DNA from: Ramlibacter albus
GTDB taxonomy: Bacteria; Pseudomonadota; Gammaproteobacteria; Burkholderiales; Burkholderiaceae_C
DNA length: 64,000 bases
Assembly: GCF_014297445.1 (NCBI RefSeq)
Contig: NZ_JACORU010000004.1
Location: forward strand, 1 to 64,000
Reading direction: 5' to 3'
The position numbers and the translations under genes were made by a program. The notes beneath the pieces are model-generated. The model saw only the letters and a program-made list of their open reading frames with translations. It did not search any database and was not told where the DNA came from. Of this stretch, positions 31,601 to 41,396 are shown piece by piece; positions within the stretch are counted from its first letter, which is position 1, and every line of letters begins with the position of its first letter.

Positions 31601-33841
31601 TCAGTGCCCGGGCCTCGTGCGCGAGGCGCGCATCACCGACGGCACCCGCTTGAGGTTGCGCAGCACCGAGTCGAGGTGCTGGCGGTCGCGCACCGAGATC
31701 ACGAACCGAAGGTCGGTGGCGTCCTGCGTGCGCTGGTCGTCCATGTCGACGTGCGTGATGTCCGCTTCCGCGCTTGCGAGAGCCGCCGCGACACGCGCGA
31801 GCACGCCCTTGCCGTTGGTGACGGTGACCTGGATTGCGGTTTCGAAGGGCCGCACGGGGTCGTCCGCCCACTCGACGCCGATGAAGCGCTCGGCGTCCTT
31901 GTGCTGCAGCCGCTTGGCCACGCTGCAGTCCTCGCAGTGGACGACGAGGCCTTCGCCGCGACCGAGGTAGCCGAGGATGCTGTCACCCGGCACCGGGCGG
32001 CAGCACGAGGCGAATTGCACCGAAGCGTTCTCGCTGCCGTCCAGCACCACCGCGCCTTGCGACACGTTCTCGTGCGCCGTGAAGCGCTCGCGGCTGATCA
32101 GCAGTGCGTCCGGCCGGTGCCCACGCTCGGCCAGCAGGTTCATCAAGCGCTTGGCGACGATGCTCGCGATGCGCTTGCCAAGGCCGAGGTCGGTGAGCAG
32201 CTCCGCGCGCGTGCGGTTGCCGGTGAAGCGCAGCAGCTTTTCCCAGGTGCCGTGGTTCTCCTCGTCGTCGGGGGGCAGCTTCTCCACACCCTCCGCGCGC
32301 AGCGCCTGCGTGAGCAGCTTCTCGCCGAGTTGTTGCGACTCGGCCTGCGCCAATGACTTGAGGTGGTGGCGAATCTTGGACCGCGCACGGCCCGTGCGCA
32401 CGAAGCCCAGCCATGCGGGATTCGGCGTGGAGACCGGCGCGGTCACCACTTCGACGACGTCGCCGTTCTTCAGCTCCGTGCGCAGCGGCACCTGCGCGCC
32501 GTTGATCTTGGCCGCCACCGTGCGGTCGCCCACGTCGCTGTGGATCGCGTACGCGAAATCGACCACCGTTGCGCCGCGCGGCAGCGCGAGGATCTGGCTC
32601 TTCGGCGTGAACACGTACACCGCGTCCGGGAAGAGGTCGATCTTGACGTGGTCCCAGAACTCGGCGGCATCGCGCGTCTCGTTCTGGATGTCCAGCAGCG
32701 ATTGCAGCCACTTCGTGCCGAGGCGCTCGCCGGCTTCGCCTTCGGGCATGCTCGACTTGTAGAGCCAGTGAGCGGCCACGCCGGATTCCGCCACGAGGTG
32801 CATCGCTTCCGTGCGCAGCTGGAACTCGACGTTCACGCCCGAGGGCCCCACCAATGTCGTGTGCAGCGACTGGTAGCCGTTGACCTTGGGAATTGCGATG
32901 TGGTCCTTGAACCGCCCCGGCACCGGCTTGTACAGCTGGTGCAGCACGCCGACCGAGGTGTAGCAGTCGATCACCTCCGGCACGACGATGCGGAAGCCGT
33001 AGATGTCCGTCACCTGCGCGAACGACAGGTGCTTCTCGTGCATCTTGCGGTAGATGGAGTACAACGTCTTCTCGCGCCCCGCGATGCGCAGCTGCATGCC
33101 CGCCGTCTCGAAGGCCTGCTCGACGTCGCGCTGCACCTTCTGGATCAGGTCGCGCCGGCGGCTGCGCGCGCGCGACACGGCCTTGGACAACACGGCGTAG
33201 CGCCACGGCTTGAGGTACTTGAACGCGAGCTCCTGCAGCTCGCGGTAGGTGGCGTTCAGGCCCAGGCGGTGCGCGATGGGCGCGTAGATCTCCAGCGTCT
33301 CGGACGAGATGCGCGACCACTTCTCGCGCGGCACGTCGTCCATCGTGCGCATGTTGTGCGTGCGGTCGGCCAGCTTGATCAGGATGACGCGCACGTCACG
33401 CGCCATGGCCAGCAGCATCTTGCGGAAGCTCTCGGCCTGGCTTTCCTCGCGCGTGTTGAACTGCAGGCGGTCCAGCTTGGTGAGGCCGTCGACCAGCTCC
33501 GCGACGGAGGGGCCGAAGCGCTCGACCAGCTCATGCTTGGTGACGCCGCAGTCTTCGATGGCGTCGTGCAGCAAGGCCGCCATCAGCGCCTGTGCATCGA
33601 GCTTCCATTCGGCGCATTGCGCGGCGACGGCGATCGGGTGGGTGATGTAGGGCTCGCCGTTGGCGCGCATCTGGCCCAGGTGCACTTCGTCGGCGAAGCG
33701 GTAGGCCTTGCGGACGGCGTCGATGTCCCCCGCGTCGAGATAGTCGAGCCTGGCCGTCAGCGCCGCGAAGCTCGCCGCCGCCGCGTTCGCTGCGGCGGGG
33801 GTGGGTTTCGCCGGCGAGGCGGGGGGGAGCACGGCGCTCAT
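31601..33841 (-). CDS. spoT: Bifunctional (p)ppGpp synthetase/hydrolase SpoT
   Basis: 746 residues. The N-terminal HD hydrolase domain retains the metal-binding HD pair (THPIAVA...ALLHDAIED), so hydrolysis should work. The synthetase domain follows (GREKTLYSIYRKM, DIYGFRIVV, YQSLHTTLVGP). TGS (VYVFTPKSQILALPRGATVVDFAYAIHSDVGD), helical, Cys-containing (SCCRPVPGDSI) and ACT domains complete the standard Rel/Spo layout. ATG 33841 is preceded by TAGGAG. It lies 69 bp downstream of rpoZ with an intrinsic-terminator-like hairpin in between. Confidence 0.95.
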   Translation of the reverse strand: MSAVLPPASPAKPTPAAANAAAASFAALTARLDYLDAGDIDAVRKAYRFADEVHLGQMRANGEPYITHPIAVAAQCAEWKLDAQALMAALLHDAIEDCGVTKHELVERFGPSVAELVDGLTKLDRLQFNTREESQAESFRKMLLAMARDVRVILIKLADRTHNMRTMDDVPREKWSRISSETLEIYAPIAHRLGLNATYRELQELAFKYLKPWRYAVLSKAVSRARSRRRDLIQKVQRDVEQAFETAGMQLRIAGREKTLYSIYRKMHEKHLSFAQVTDIYGFRIVVPEVIDCYTSVGVLHQLYKPVPGRFKDHIAIPKVNGYQSLHTTLVGPSGVNVEFQLRTEAMHLVAESGVAAHWLYKSSMPEGEAGERLGTKWLQSLLDIQNETRDAAEFWDHVKIDLFPDAVYVFTPKSQILALPRGATVVDFAYAIHSDVGDRTVAAKINGAQVPLRTELKNGDVVEVVTAPVSTPNPAWLGFVRTGRARSKIRHHLKSLAQAESQQLGEKLLTQALRAEGVEKLPPDDEENHGTWEKLLRFTGNRTRAELLTDLGLGKRIASIVAKRLMNLLAERGHRPDALLISRERFTAHENVSQGAVVLDGSENASVQFASCCRPVPGDSILGYLGRGEGLVVHCEDCSVAKRLQHKDAERFIGVEWADDPVRPFETAIQVTVTNGKGVLARVAAALASAEADITHVDMDDQRTQDATDLRFVISVRDRQHLDSVLRNLKRVPSVMRASRTRPGH

Positions 33842-33855
33842 GCTCCTAATGTAGC

Positions 33856-33890
33856 CACAAAAGAAAATGGCACCGCAACGCGGTGCCATT
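33856..33890 (-). terminator. Intrinsic terminator or attenuator between rpoZ and spoT
   Basis: On the minus strand an 11-bp perfect stem (AATGGCACCGC/GCGGTGCCATT, loop GTT, 33866-33890) is followed by TTCTTTTG. The spoT start codon is only about 15 bases beyond the T-tract. The structure should stop most transcripts coming from gmk-rpoZ, so spoT depends on read-through or attenuation. Confidence 0.75.
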
Positions 33891-33909
33891 CCAGAGGGAA
33901 AACGCTAGC

Positions 33910-34113
33910 TCAGCCGGGCACTTTTTTCAGCATTTCGAGGCCGATCTTGCCTTCGGCGATCTCGCGCAGGGCGGTGACGCCCGGCTTGTTCTTGCTCTCG
34001 ATCTTGGGAGCATGGCCTTGGCTCAGCATGCGGGCGCGGTAGGTCGCGGCCAGCACGAGCTGGAAGCGGTTGGGGATCTGCTGCAGGCAGTCTTCGACGG
34101 TGATGCGGGCCAT
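33910..34113 (-). CDS. rpoZ: RNA polymerase omega subunit
   Basis: 67 residues, complete. It has the conserved [20 protein letters not shown] start, AATYRARML and the [11 protein letters not shown] block. Omega aids assembly of the beta-prime subunit and forms part of a ppGpp binding site on RNA polymerase. It lies 12 bp downstream of gmk in the conserved gmk-rpoZ-spoT order. Confidence 0.96.
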   Translation of the reverse strand: MARITVEDCLQQIPNRFQLVLAATYRARMLSQGHAPKIESKNKPGVTALREIAEGKIGLEMLKKVPG

Positions 34114-34125
34114 GAACGACTCCAG

Positions 34126-34743
34126 TTAGAGGCCCAGCGCCTGGAAAGTGCTGGCGCGGGCGCGGCGTTGGGAGGAGAACTTGAGGCGCTGGGCGTGGAC
34201 GATCGCCTTCAGGTCGAACAGCGCGCGCTCAAATAACTCGTTGATTATAACGAAATCGAACTCTTTCGCCTGCGCCATCTCCTCGGCGGCGTTCTGCAGG
34301 CGCAGTTCGATCACCTCGGGGCTGTCCTCGCCGCGGCGCTGCAGGCGCGAGCGCAGCTCCTCCCAGCTGGGGGGCAGGATGAAGATCAGGACGGCGTTGG
34401 CGAAGGTGCGGCGGATCTGCAGGGCGCCCTGCCAGTCGATCTCGAGGATGACGTCGTTGCCACCCGCGATGCGCTCCTCGATCGCTTTCTTGGACGTGCC
34501 ATAGCGCTGGCCGTGCACGTGCGCCCATTCGACGAAGGCGTCGTGGGCGATCATCTGGTCGAATTCCTGCGGCGAGACGAAGAAGTATTCGCGGCCGTGC
34601 TTCTCCTGCCCGCGGGGTGCGCGCGTGGTGTGCGACACGGAGGGGTGCACGCCGGAGTCGAGCTCCTGCAGGGCCTTCACGAGGCTCGACTTGCCTGCGC
34701 CGCTGGGGGCGGCGACGACGAAGAGGTTGCCGGGGTAATCCAT
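34126..34743 (-). CDS. gmk: Guanylate kinase
   Basis: 205 residues; phosphorylates GMP to GDP with ATP. The P-loop is [11 protein letters not shown] (about 12-22). GMP-binding residues lie in [18 protein letters not shown] and in the conserved [17 protein letters not shown] segment. The lid and core ([21 protein letters not shown]) are intact. The gene follows yicC by 9 bp and belongs to the yicC-gmk-rpoZ-spoT group. Confidence 0.96.
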   Translation of the reverse strand: MDYPGNLFVVAAPSGAGKSSLVKALQELDSGVHPSVSHTTRAPRGQEKHGREYFFVSPQEFDQMIAHDAFVEWAHVHGQRYGTSKKAIEERIAGGNDVILEIDWQGALQIRRTFANAVLIFILPPSWEELRSRLQRRGEDSPEVIELRLQNAAEEMAQAKEFDFVIINELFERALFDLKAIVHAQRLKFSSQRRARASTFQALGL

Positions 34744-34752
34744 GGCCCGAGG

Positions 34753-35664
34753 CTACTCCAGGTTCTGCACCTGCTCGCGCATCTGCTCGATCAGCACCTT
34801 CATGTCCACCGAGATGCGCGTGAGCTCCAGCGTGGCCGACTTCGAGCCGAGCGTGTTGGCCTCGCGGTGCAGCTCCTGGATCAGGAAGTCCAGCCGCTTG
34901 CCGATCTCGCCGCCCTTCTTGATCAGCCGCTCGATCTCGTCCAGGTGGGCGGCCAGCCGCGTCAACTCCTCGGCGACGTCGATGCGAATGGCGTAGGAGG
35001 TGGCCTCCGTCAGCGCGCGGTCCTGCGCGGCCTCCGGCGTGGCGCTGCCTTCGGCCAGCCCCATCGCCTCCTTCCACCGCTCCAGGAAGCGCTGGCGCTG
35101 TTGCTCGACGAGTTGCGGCACGAGCGGCTGCGCCTGTTGCGCGAGGGCGCGTAGTTGCGAGAGATGGCCTAGCAGCATGTCCGCGAGGCGCTTGCCTTCG
35201 CGCTCGCGCGCGGCGAGCAGGTCCTTGAGCACTTGCGATGCGAGCGACTGGATCGCTTCGCCCCAGTCCACGTCAGCCGTGGTCTCGGAGCTTGCGAGGC
35301 GAAGGATCTCCGCGACCGTGAGGGCCGGCGCATCCGGCATCCAGTCCCGCACCTGGTCCTGCACGGCCCCCAGCCGCTGCAGCATGCGGGGCGAGGGCTC
35401 GCTGACGCCTCCAGTGCCCGCGCCTTCGATGCCGGCGCGCACTTCCACCTTGCCGCGCTTCAACTTCGCGCCCAGGAGCTCGCGCAGAGCAGGCTCGTGC
35501 CCCCGCAGTTCGTCCGCCAGCTTGAAGGTGAGGTCGAGGAAGCGGCTGTTGACCGAGCGGATCTCGACGCCGAGCCGCGCCACGGGCGTTTTCCCCTCGG
35601 TGGCGGCGGCCGCACCGGCGGTAGCCTGCGCCGAGGCGTAACCGGTCATGCTGTAAACTGGCAT
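34753..35664 (-). CDS. yicC: YicC family endoribonuclease
   Basis: 303 residues, starting MPVYSMTGYASA, the usual YicC opening. Conserved segments are VEIRSVNSRFLDL, the central helical region and the C-terminal IDVAEELTRLAAHLDEIERLI and GKRLDFLIQELHREANTLGSK, with the final DMKVLIEQMREQVQN. YicC-type proteins are RNases linked to decay of regulatory RNA in E. coli. Divergent from the Ser/Thr kinase gene across a 72-bp gap. Confidence 0.93.
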   Translation of the reverse strand: MPVYSMTGYASAQATAGAAAATEGKTPVARLGVEIRSVNSRFLDLTFKLADELRGHEPALRELLGAKLKRGKVEVRAGIEGAGTGGVSEPSPRMLQRLGAVQDQVRDWMPDAPALTVAEILRLASSETTADVDWGEAIQSLASQVLKDLLAAREREGKRLADMLLGHLSQLRALAQQAQPLVPQLVEQQRQRFLERWKEAMGLAEGSATPEAAQDRALTEATSYAIRIDVAEELTRLAAHLDEIERLIKKGGEIGKRLDFLIQELHREANTLGSKSATLELTRISVDMKVLIEQMREQVQNLE

Positions 35665-35736
35665 CGGGAGTTTGCGGTCGTTGCGGGATTACGAGGGTAC
35701 GGGCCGTCTGCCGGCCCAAGCTATATTCCTCAAATT

Positions 35737-36744
35737 ATGTCAAAGGTGAAACCTGCCCCTTTGCCGCCCGATACCGTGATCGGGGGCTACCGGGTGGTGC
35801 GCAAGCTCTCCGCGGGTGGTTTCGGCGTCGTCTACCTTGCCGTGGACAACGAAGGCCAGCAGGTCGCGATCAAGGAATACCTGCCGTCGTCCCTGGCCAC
35901 GCGCGCGCCCGGCGAGCTGCTGCCGCAGGTGGCCGCCGAGAAACTTTCCCTCTACCGCCTGGGCCTCAAGAGCTTCTTCGAGGAGGGCCGCTCGCTCGCG
36001 CAGATCTCGCACAGCTCCGTGGTGAGCGTGCTCAACTTCTTCCGCGAGAACGAGACCGTCTACATGGTGATGAACTACCTGGAGGGCGCCACCCTGCAGG
36101 ACTTCATCATCACCGCGCGCGAGCTGAAGAAGCAGAAGGTCTTCCGCGAGTCCACCATCCGCTCGCTCTTCGACGAGATCCTGCGCGGCTTGCGCATCGT
36201 GCACCAGCACAAGATGCTCCACCTGGACATCAAGCCGGCCAACATCTTCATCACCGACGACAACCGCGCCGTGATGATCGACTTCGGCGCTGCGCGCGAA
36301 GTGCTGTCGAAGGAAGGCAACTTCATCCGGCCGATGTACACGCCCGGCTTCGCGGCCCCCGAGATGTACCGGCGCGACTCGTCGATGGGCCCGTGGACCG
36401 ACATCTACGCCATCGGCGCGTGCATCTACGCGTGCATGCAGGGCTACCCGCCCAACGACGCGCCGCAGCGGCTGGAAAAGGACAGGCTCGCGCTCGCGCT
36501 GTCCCGCCTTCGAGGCATCTACTCCGACAACCTCATCGAGGTGGTGGAGTGGTGCATGTCGCTCGACCCGCTTTCGCGCCCGCAGTCGGTGTTCGCGCTG
36601 CAGAAGGAGCTCAGCCGTGAGGGCGAGCGCCGCTACACGAAGCTGTCCGTCGGTGAGAAGATGCGACTTCAGTTCGACAACATGGTGTCGGATACGAAGA
36701 AAAGCATGAAGAAAACCGGCTTCGGTGCCGCGAAGGCCAAATGA
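35737..36744 (+). CDS. Ser/Thr protein kinase (eukaryotic-like)
   Basis: 335 residues, cytoplasmic, no C-terminal sensor. The Gly-rich loop is SAGGFGVVYLA (about 27-37), the ATP-anchoring Lys is in VAIKEYL, the catalytic loop is HLDIKPANIF (HLD rather than HRD) and the DFG motif is MIDFGAAR. The activation segment runs to FAAPEMY. The C-terminal 40 residues are basic and possibly disordered. The stop overlaps the start of the PP2C gene by 4 bases, giving a kinase/phosphatase switch pair. Targets are unknown; cell-surface or type VI secretion control is a common role of such pairs, but no such genes are in the window. Confidence 0.9.
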   Translation: MSKVKPAPLPPDTVIGGYRVVRKLSAGGFGVVYLAVDNEGQQVAIKEYLPSSLATRAPGELLPQVAAEKLSLYRLGLKSFFEEGRSLAQISHSSVVSVLNFFRENETVYMVMNYLEGATLQDFIITARELKKQKVFRESTIRSLFDEILRGLRIVHQHKMLHLDIKPANIFITDDNRAVMIDFGAAREVLSKEGNFIRPMYTPGFAAPEMYRRDSSMGPWTDIYAIGACIYACMQGYPPNDAPQRLEKDRLALALSRLRGIYSDNLIEVVEWCMSLDPLSRPQSVFALQKELSREGERRYTKLSVGEKMRLQFDNMVSDTKKSMKKTGFGAAKAK

Positions 36745-37643
36745 AGTTCTCCGTCTTCCAGGTCAGCCGCAAGGGCGGCCGCGAAAAGAACGAAGACCGC
36801 ATGGGCTACTGCTACACGCGCGAGTCCGGCATCTTCCTGCTCGCGGACGGCATGGGCGGCCACCCGGAAGGCGAGGTCGCGGCCCAGCTGGCGCTGCAGA
36901 CCATCAGCGCGCTCTACCAGAAGGAGGCGCGGCCGGTCGTGAAGGACGTGACCGAGTTCCTGTCGATCTCGCTCATGGCCGCGCACCACCAGATCATCCG
37001 CTACGCGTCCGAAAAAGGCATGCTCGACACGCCGCGCACCACGCTCGTGGCGGCCATCGTGCAAGGCAACCAGGCCACGTGGGTGCACTGCGGCGATTCG
37101 CGCCTTTACGTGGTGCGCAACGGTGAGCTGCTCACTCGCACGCGCGACCACTCGTACCTGGAGCAGCAAAGCGCCGGCGTGATCCGCATGGACCGCGTCA
37201 ACCGCAACATCCTGTTCACGTGCCTCGGCTCGCCCACCAAGCCCGTGTTCGACGTGACCGGCCCGGTGCCGCTGATGCAGGGCGACAAGATCCTGCTGTG
37301 CAGCGACGGGCTGTGGAGCAGCCTGACCGACGGCGACATCGTCAAGAACCTGACCGACAAGCCGGTGGCCGAGGCCGTGCCCGACCTCGTCGAGAACGCG
37401 CTGCGCAACGGCGGCGAGCATTCCGACAACGTGACGGTGATCGCGATGGAGTGGGAGACGCCCGACTCCTTCGAGTCCACCCGCGGCGTCATCACCGACA
37501 GCATCTCCGACGGCGTGTTCGCCTCCACCATCCAGGCCGGCGTGCTGGACACGCTGGTGGAAGACCTGGACGACGCCGCCATCGAGCGCTCCATCGCCGA
37601 GATCAACGAAGCGATCAAGCGCTCGGCTGCCCGAAAAAACTGA
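36741..37643 (+). CDS. PP2C-family Ser/Thr phosphatase
   Basis: 300 residues, PPM/PP2C fold. Metal-binding motifs are all present: [45 protein letters not shown] and the C-terminal [10 protein letters not shown]-terminal extension of about 60 residues (after about 240) has no recognised domain. It is translationally coupled to the upstream kinase and probably reverses its phosphorylations. rph follows 8 bp later, so the pair sits inside a housekeeping transcription unit. Confidence 0.92.
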   Translation: MKFSVFQVSRKGGREKNEDRMGYCYTRESGIFLLADGMGGHPEGEVAAQLALQTISALYQKEARPVVKDVTEFLSISLMAAHHQIIRYASEKGMLDTPRTTLVAAIVQGNQATWVHCGDSRLYVVRNGELLTRTRDHSYLEQQSAGVIRMDRVNRNILFTCLGSPTKPVFDVTGPVPLMQGDKILLCSDGLWSSLTDGDIVKNLTDKPVAEAVPDLVENALRNGGEHSDNVTVIAMEWETPDSFESTRGVITDSISDGVFASTIQAGVLDTLVEDLDDAAIERSIAEINEAIKRSAARKN

Positions 37644-37651
37644 GGAACCCC

Positions 37652-38380
37652 ATGAGCGAATTCAAGCGAAGCGGCGAACGCGCCGCGGACGCGCTGCGCC
37701 CGGTGCGCATCACCCGCAACTTCACGATTCACGCCGAGGGCTCGGTGCTCATCGAGTTCGGCAACACGCGCGTGTTGTGCACCGCGTCGGTGGAAGAGAA
37801 GGTGCCGCCGCACAAGCGCGGCAGCGGCGAAGGCTGGGTAACGGCCGAGTACGGCATGCTGCCGCGCGCAACCCACACGCGCGGCGACCGCGAAGCGGCG
37901 CGCGGCAAGCAAAGCGGCCGCACGCAGGAGATCCAGCGGCTGATCGGCCGCTCGCTGCGCGCGGTGTTCGATCTGAAGAAGCTCGGCGAGCGCACCATCA
38001 CGCTCGACTGCGACGTGCTGCAGGCCGACGGCGGCACGCGCACCGCGGCGATCACGGGTGCTTTCGTCGCGGCGCATGACGCGGTGAGCAAGCTCATGAT
38101 TTCCGGCAAGCTGGCGGCAACACCCGTGGTCGGGCACGTGGCCGCGGTGTCGGTGGGCATCGTCGAAGGCACGCCGCTGCTCGACCTGGAGTACATCGAG
38201 GACGTCAACTGCGACACGGACATGAACGTGGTGATGACGGGCCTGGGCCATTACGTGGAAGTGCAGGGCACGGCCGAGGGCGCGGCCTTCACGCGGCAGG
38301 AGATGGACCAGCTGCTGCGCCTTGCCGAAAAGGGCATCTCCGAACTCGTCGCCCTGCAGATGAAGGCGCTGAACGAGTGA
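37652..38380 (+). CDS. rph: Ribonuclease PH
   Basis: 242 residues; phosphorolytic 3' exonuclease that trims tRNA precursors. Recognisable are [19 protein letters not shown] at the start, [17 protein letters not shown], the phosphate-binding [15 protein letters not shown], the catalytic [19 protein letters not shown] and the C-terminal [17 protein letters not shown]. Complete, unlike the frameshifted rph of E. coli K-12. It overlaps the downstream rdgB start by 4 bases. Confidence 0.95.
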   Translation: MSEFKRSGERAADALRPVRITRNFTIHAEGSVLIEFGNTRVLCTASVEEKVPPHKRGSGEGWVTAEYGMLPRATHTRGDREAARGKQSGRTQEIQRLIGRSLRAVFDLKKLGERTITLDCDVLQADGGTRTAAITGAFVAAHDAVSKLMISGKLAATPVVGHVAAVSVGIVEGTPLLDLEYIEDVNCDTDMNVVMTGLGHYVEVQGTAEGAAFTRQEMDQLLRLAEKGISELVALQMKALNE

Positions 38381-38991
38381 AGATCGAGCGCATCGTCCTG
38401 GCCAGCAACAACAAGGGCAAGCTCGCCGAGCTGCAGGCCATGTTCGCGCCGCTGGGCGTCACGCTCGTGCCGCAGGGCGAGCTGGGCGTGCCGGAGGCGG
38501 AGGAGCCGCACCGCACGTTCGTCGAGAACGCGCTCGCGAAGGCGCGCAATGCCGCGCAGCACAGCGGGCTGCCTGCGATTGCCGACGATGCGGGGTTGTG
38601 CGTGGATGCCTTCAACGGCTTGCCCGGCGTCGACACGGCCTTCTACGCCACCCAGTTCGGCTACCCCAAGGGCGACGACAACAACGTGAAGGCGCTGCTG
38701 GAGCAGATGCGCGATGTGCGGGACCGCCGCGCGGCTCTCGTCAGCACGCTCGTGGCCGTACGCGTGCCGCTGGACCCGGAGCCTTTGATTGCGGTCGGCC
38801 GCGCCCCCGGGCTGATCGCCTGGGAGCCGATGGGCGAGCACGGGTTCGGCTTCGACCCCGTGATGTACATCCCGGACTTCGGCAAGACCTTCGCGCAGCT
38901 GGAGCCGGCGGTGAAGAACGCCAACAGCCACCGGGGCAAGGCTGCCCGTCAAATGGTTGAACTGATCCGCGCGAACTGGCTCGGACCCTAA
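38377..38991 (+). CDS. rdgB: XTP/dITP diphosphatase (RdgB/HAM1)
   Basis: 204 residues from a GTG that overlaps the rph stop. It hydrolyses non-canonical purine nucleoside triphosphates to prevent their incorporation. Motifs are [14 protein letters not shown] (substrate loop), [35 protein letters not shown] (catalytic Asp) and the C-terminal [21 protein letters not shown]. The order rph-rdgB-hemW is conserved in the group. Confidence 0.95.
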   Translation: MKIERIVLASNNKGKLAELQAMFAPLGVTLVPQGELGVPEAEEPHRTFVENALAKARNAAQHSGLPAIADDAGLCVDAFNGLPGVDTAFYATQFGYPKGDDNNVKALLEQMRDVRDRRAALVSTLVAVRVPLDPEPLIAVGRAPGLIAWEPMGEHGFGFDPVMYIPDFGKTFAQLEPAVKNANSHRGKAARQMVELIRANWLGP

Positions 38992-40176
38992 GTGGACATC
39001 TCCCATTACATGCGGCCGGGCACGCTGCAGCTGGCGGCCCTGCCGCCGCTGTCGCTGTACGTGCACCTTCCGTGGTGCCTGCGCAAGTGCCCGTACTGCG
39101 ACTTCAATTCGCACGAAATGAACCCGGGCGAGCTGCCCGAGCAGCGCTACCTCGACGCGCTCGTCGCCGACCTCGAAGCCTCGCTGCCGCTCGTTTGGGG
39201 CCGCCCGGTCGCGAGCATCTTCATCGGCGGCGGCACGCCCAGCCTGTTCTCGCCGCAGGGCATCGACCGGCTGCTCAGCGACATCCGCGCGCGGCTGAAG
39301 CTCACGGCGGACTGTGAGATCACGCTCGAAGCCAACCCGGGCACCTTCGAGAAGGAGCGCTTCAAGTCCTTCCGCTCGGCGGGTGTGACGCGGTTGTCGG
39401 TGGGTGTGCAGAGCTTCAACGACGCACAACTGAAGGCGCTCGGCCGCGTGCACGACCGCGCGCAGGCCGTGGCCGCGCTCGAGGAAGCCGCGGTTGCGTT
39501 CGAGACCTTCAACCTCGACCTGATGTACGCGCTGCCGGGGCAGACGCTCGCGCAGCTGGAAGAAGACGTCGCGCAGGCGCTGTCGCTCGCGCCGCCGCAC
39601 CTGTCGATCTACCACCTGACGATCGAGCCCAACACCTACTTCGCGAAGTTCCCGCCGAAGGTGCCGGACGACGACTCGGCTTACGCGATGCTCGACCGCA
39701 TCACCGAGATGACCGAGGGCGCGGGCCTGCAGCGCTACGAAGTCTCCGCGTATGCCAAGCCCGGCCATCGCTGCTGGCACAACCTGAACTACTGGCAGTT
39801 CGGCGATTACCTCGGCATCGGCGCGGGCGCGCACGGCAAGCTGTCGTTCCCGCATCGCGTGGTGCGGCAGGTGCGTTATCGCGACCCGAAGCTTTACATG
39901 GACAACGCGCTTGCGGGCAAAGCCGTCGCGCAAGAGGACGAAGTGAAGCGCGCGGAATTGCCGTTCGAGTTCATGCTCAATGCGCTGCGGCTGAAGGACG
40001 GATTCGCGCTGCAGGACTTCGCGGATCGCACGGGGTTGCCCTTGTCGGCGATCGCGAAGGCATTGGATGAAGCAGAGGCGCGCGGGTGGATCGAGCGTGA
40101 CTTCGCGCAGGTGAAGCCGACGACGCGCGGGTTCGATTTTCTCTCGGACTTGCAGTCGCTGTTCTTGCCGGACTAG
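38992..40176 (+). CDS. hemW: Radical SAM heme chaperone HemW
   Basis: 394 residues, starting at GTG 38992 directly after the rdgB stop (ATG 39010 is an alternative). The radical SAM cluster motif is CLRKCPYC (C-x3-C-x2-C, about 30), followed by FIGGGTPSLF, EANPGT and LSVGVQSFND. The C-terminal HemN-type domain includes YEVSAYAKPGHRCWHNLNYW. It resembles coproporphyrinogen dehydrogenase but belongs to the HemW branch, which transfers heme to acceptor proteins. Confidence 0.93.
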   Translation: MDISHYMRPGTLQLAALPPLSLYVHLPWCLRKCPYCDFNSHEMNPGELPEQRYLDALVADLEASLPLVWGRPVASIFIGGGTPSLFSPQGIDRLLSDIRARLKLTADCEITLEANPGTFEKERFKSFRSAGVTRLSVGVQSFNDAQLKALGRVHDRAQAVAALEEAAVAFETFNLDLMYALPGQTLAQLEEDVAQALSLAPPHLSIYHLTIEPNTYFAKFPPKVPDDDSAYAMLDRITEMTEGAGLQRYEVSAYAKPGHRCWHNLNYWQFGDYLGIGAGAHGKLSFPHRVVRQVRYRDPKLYMDNALAGKAVAQEDEVKRAELPFEFMLNALRLKDGFALQDFADRTGLPLSAIAKALDEAEARGWIERDFAQVKPTTRGFDFLSDLQSLFLPD

Positions 40177-40216
40177 TCCGCACGTGTGCGCGAAACCCAA
40201 CCCGGTGCGTGCGCCC

Positions 40217-41218
40217 CTACACCGAGCAGCTCGGCAGATCGGTGCCGCGGAGCCAGCCTGACGTCCGGTAATCCGTGCCCGCCAGGTAGGCGGCATGCTT
40301 CTTGAAAAGCGCCGGGTCGCGATAGAAGCAAGCGAGGCTGGCTGCCAGGTTCCGGTGCCGCTGGTCCGGATAGAGATCGTTCAGTGCGTCGATACCCCGC
40401 AGCAGCCGCTTCGAGTCGAGGCGAGTCGAACGGGGATCTTCACGCGTGGCCAGCAGCATGTTGCCGTAGAGGCGCGCGTACATCGCATCGCTTTCCCGCG
40501 CATCCTTGCGCTGCACGGCATAGTGCGTGATGAAGCTCTCGACCATTTCCCAGCTGCCGCCCCAGCGCGGTACCAGGCGCGTGAGCATCACGTCGTGGAA
40601 GTCGTAGTTTGTCGGCCAGAGCTTCACACCGGTATCGAACGCGGAAGCCAGGTCGGCCCGTTGCGTGCGCGCATCCCCCGCCAGCGCCAGGAGGAGCTGA
40701 TGCCACATGGGCGTGCCGCGCAGTTCCGCGCTCGCGCGGTACATGGCGGCCTCCAGCTCGGACATCTGCTGCTGGAAGGCGCGCATCTGCTCGTCCGCCG
40801 TCTTCGATGCGACTCTCCCCCCGCGTGTATTCCAAGCCATTGCGTAGCGAAGGCGCAGCGCGGCAAACTCGGCGAAGAGTGACGTGGGGCGCTTCGCCGC
40901 CCAGTTCTGCACCCGCTGAACCTCGGCCGGCGTCGAGCCGGGCGCATGCATGGCACGGCGGTAGAACTGGTAGATCACCGCGTTGGCTGGCTTGCCGGAC
41001 TTGAGCGTCTTCTTGTCCTGCAGGGCGCAGGCAAGGAGGGCGTCGAGGTTTTCGTACCGCTCTTCCTGGTACAGGTTCAACAGGACCTGCACGCTGGAGC
41101 CCTCGTCGTCGTAGAACACGCCCGGGCATCCTTCGTCGGCAGCCGCGCGCGCTTCGTTCCCGCACAACATCAGGGCCACGGCAAAGATGGCTGCCGCATA
41201 TTGTTTGATACTGCCCAC
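40217..41218 (-). CDS. Secreted hypothetical protein
   Basis: 333 residues from GTG 41218, which has AAGGAGG just upstream; an in-frame ATG at 41311 would add an unlikely leader. Signal peptide about 1-24 (AAAIFAVALMLCGNEARA). The mature part is mainly helical with Cys near both ends (EGCPGVFYDDEG at the start, LPSCSV at the end). Middle segments (LYQEERYENLDALLACAL and WPTNYDFHDVMLTRLVPRWGG) suggest a TPR-like or DUF4034-like helical domain. No function can be assigned. It separates hemW from the acyltransferase pair and runs against both. Confidence 0.65.
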   Translation of the reverse strand: MGSIKQYAAAIFAVALMLCGNEARAAADEGCPGVFYDDEGSSVQVLLNLYQEERYENLDALLACALQDKKTLKSGKPANAVIYQFYRRAMHAPGSTPAEVQRVQNWAAKRPTSLFAEFAALRLRYAMAWNTRGGRVASKTADEQMRAFQQQMSELEAAMYRASAELRGTPMWHQLLLALAGDARTQRADLASAFDTGVKLWPTNYDFHDVMLTRLVPRWGGSWEMVESFITHYAVQRKDARESDAMYARLYGNMLLATREDPRSTRLDSKRLLRGIDALNDLYPDQRHRNLAASLACFYRDPALFKKHAAYLAGTDYRTSGWLRGTDLPSCSV

Positions 41219-41276
41219 TGCCCCTCCTTGATGACTTCGACGGGAAGTGTAATGAAGCGGGAGTTGGCGACGCTGT

Positions 41277-41396
41277 GATTTGTCCGCACCTGTGTGTGCC
41301 AAATCAAACACCTGTCAACTCTGACAGGGTGCAAACCTCGCGTTCGCAGCTAGAGTCCCCCGCTGGATAACAATATCGTCAAGGCAGTACGGACCC
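41277..41396 (+). repeat. Upstream copy of a duplicated regulatory segment
   Basis: This upstream region of the first acyltransferase recurs almost unchanged at 43344-43460 before the second. It contains a perfect hairpin CCTGTCA-ACTC-TGACAGG (41311-41328), then a shared block through TGCAAACCTCGCGTTCGC and CAGCTAGAGT, and ends with AAGGCAGTACGGACCC before the ATG. Conservation across both copies suggests a functional leader or operator, or a very recent duplication. Confidence 0.7.
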
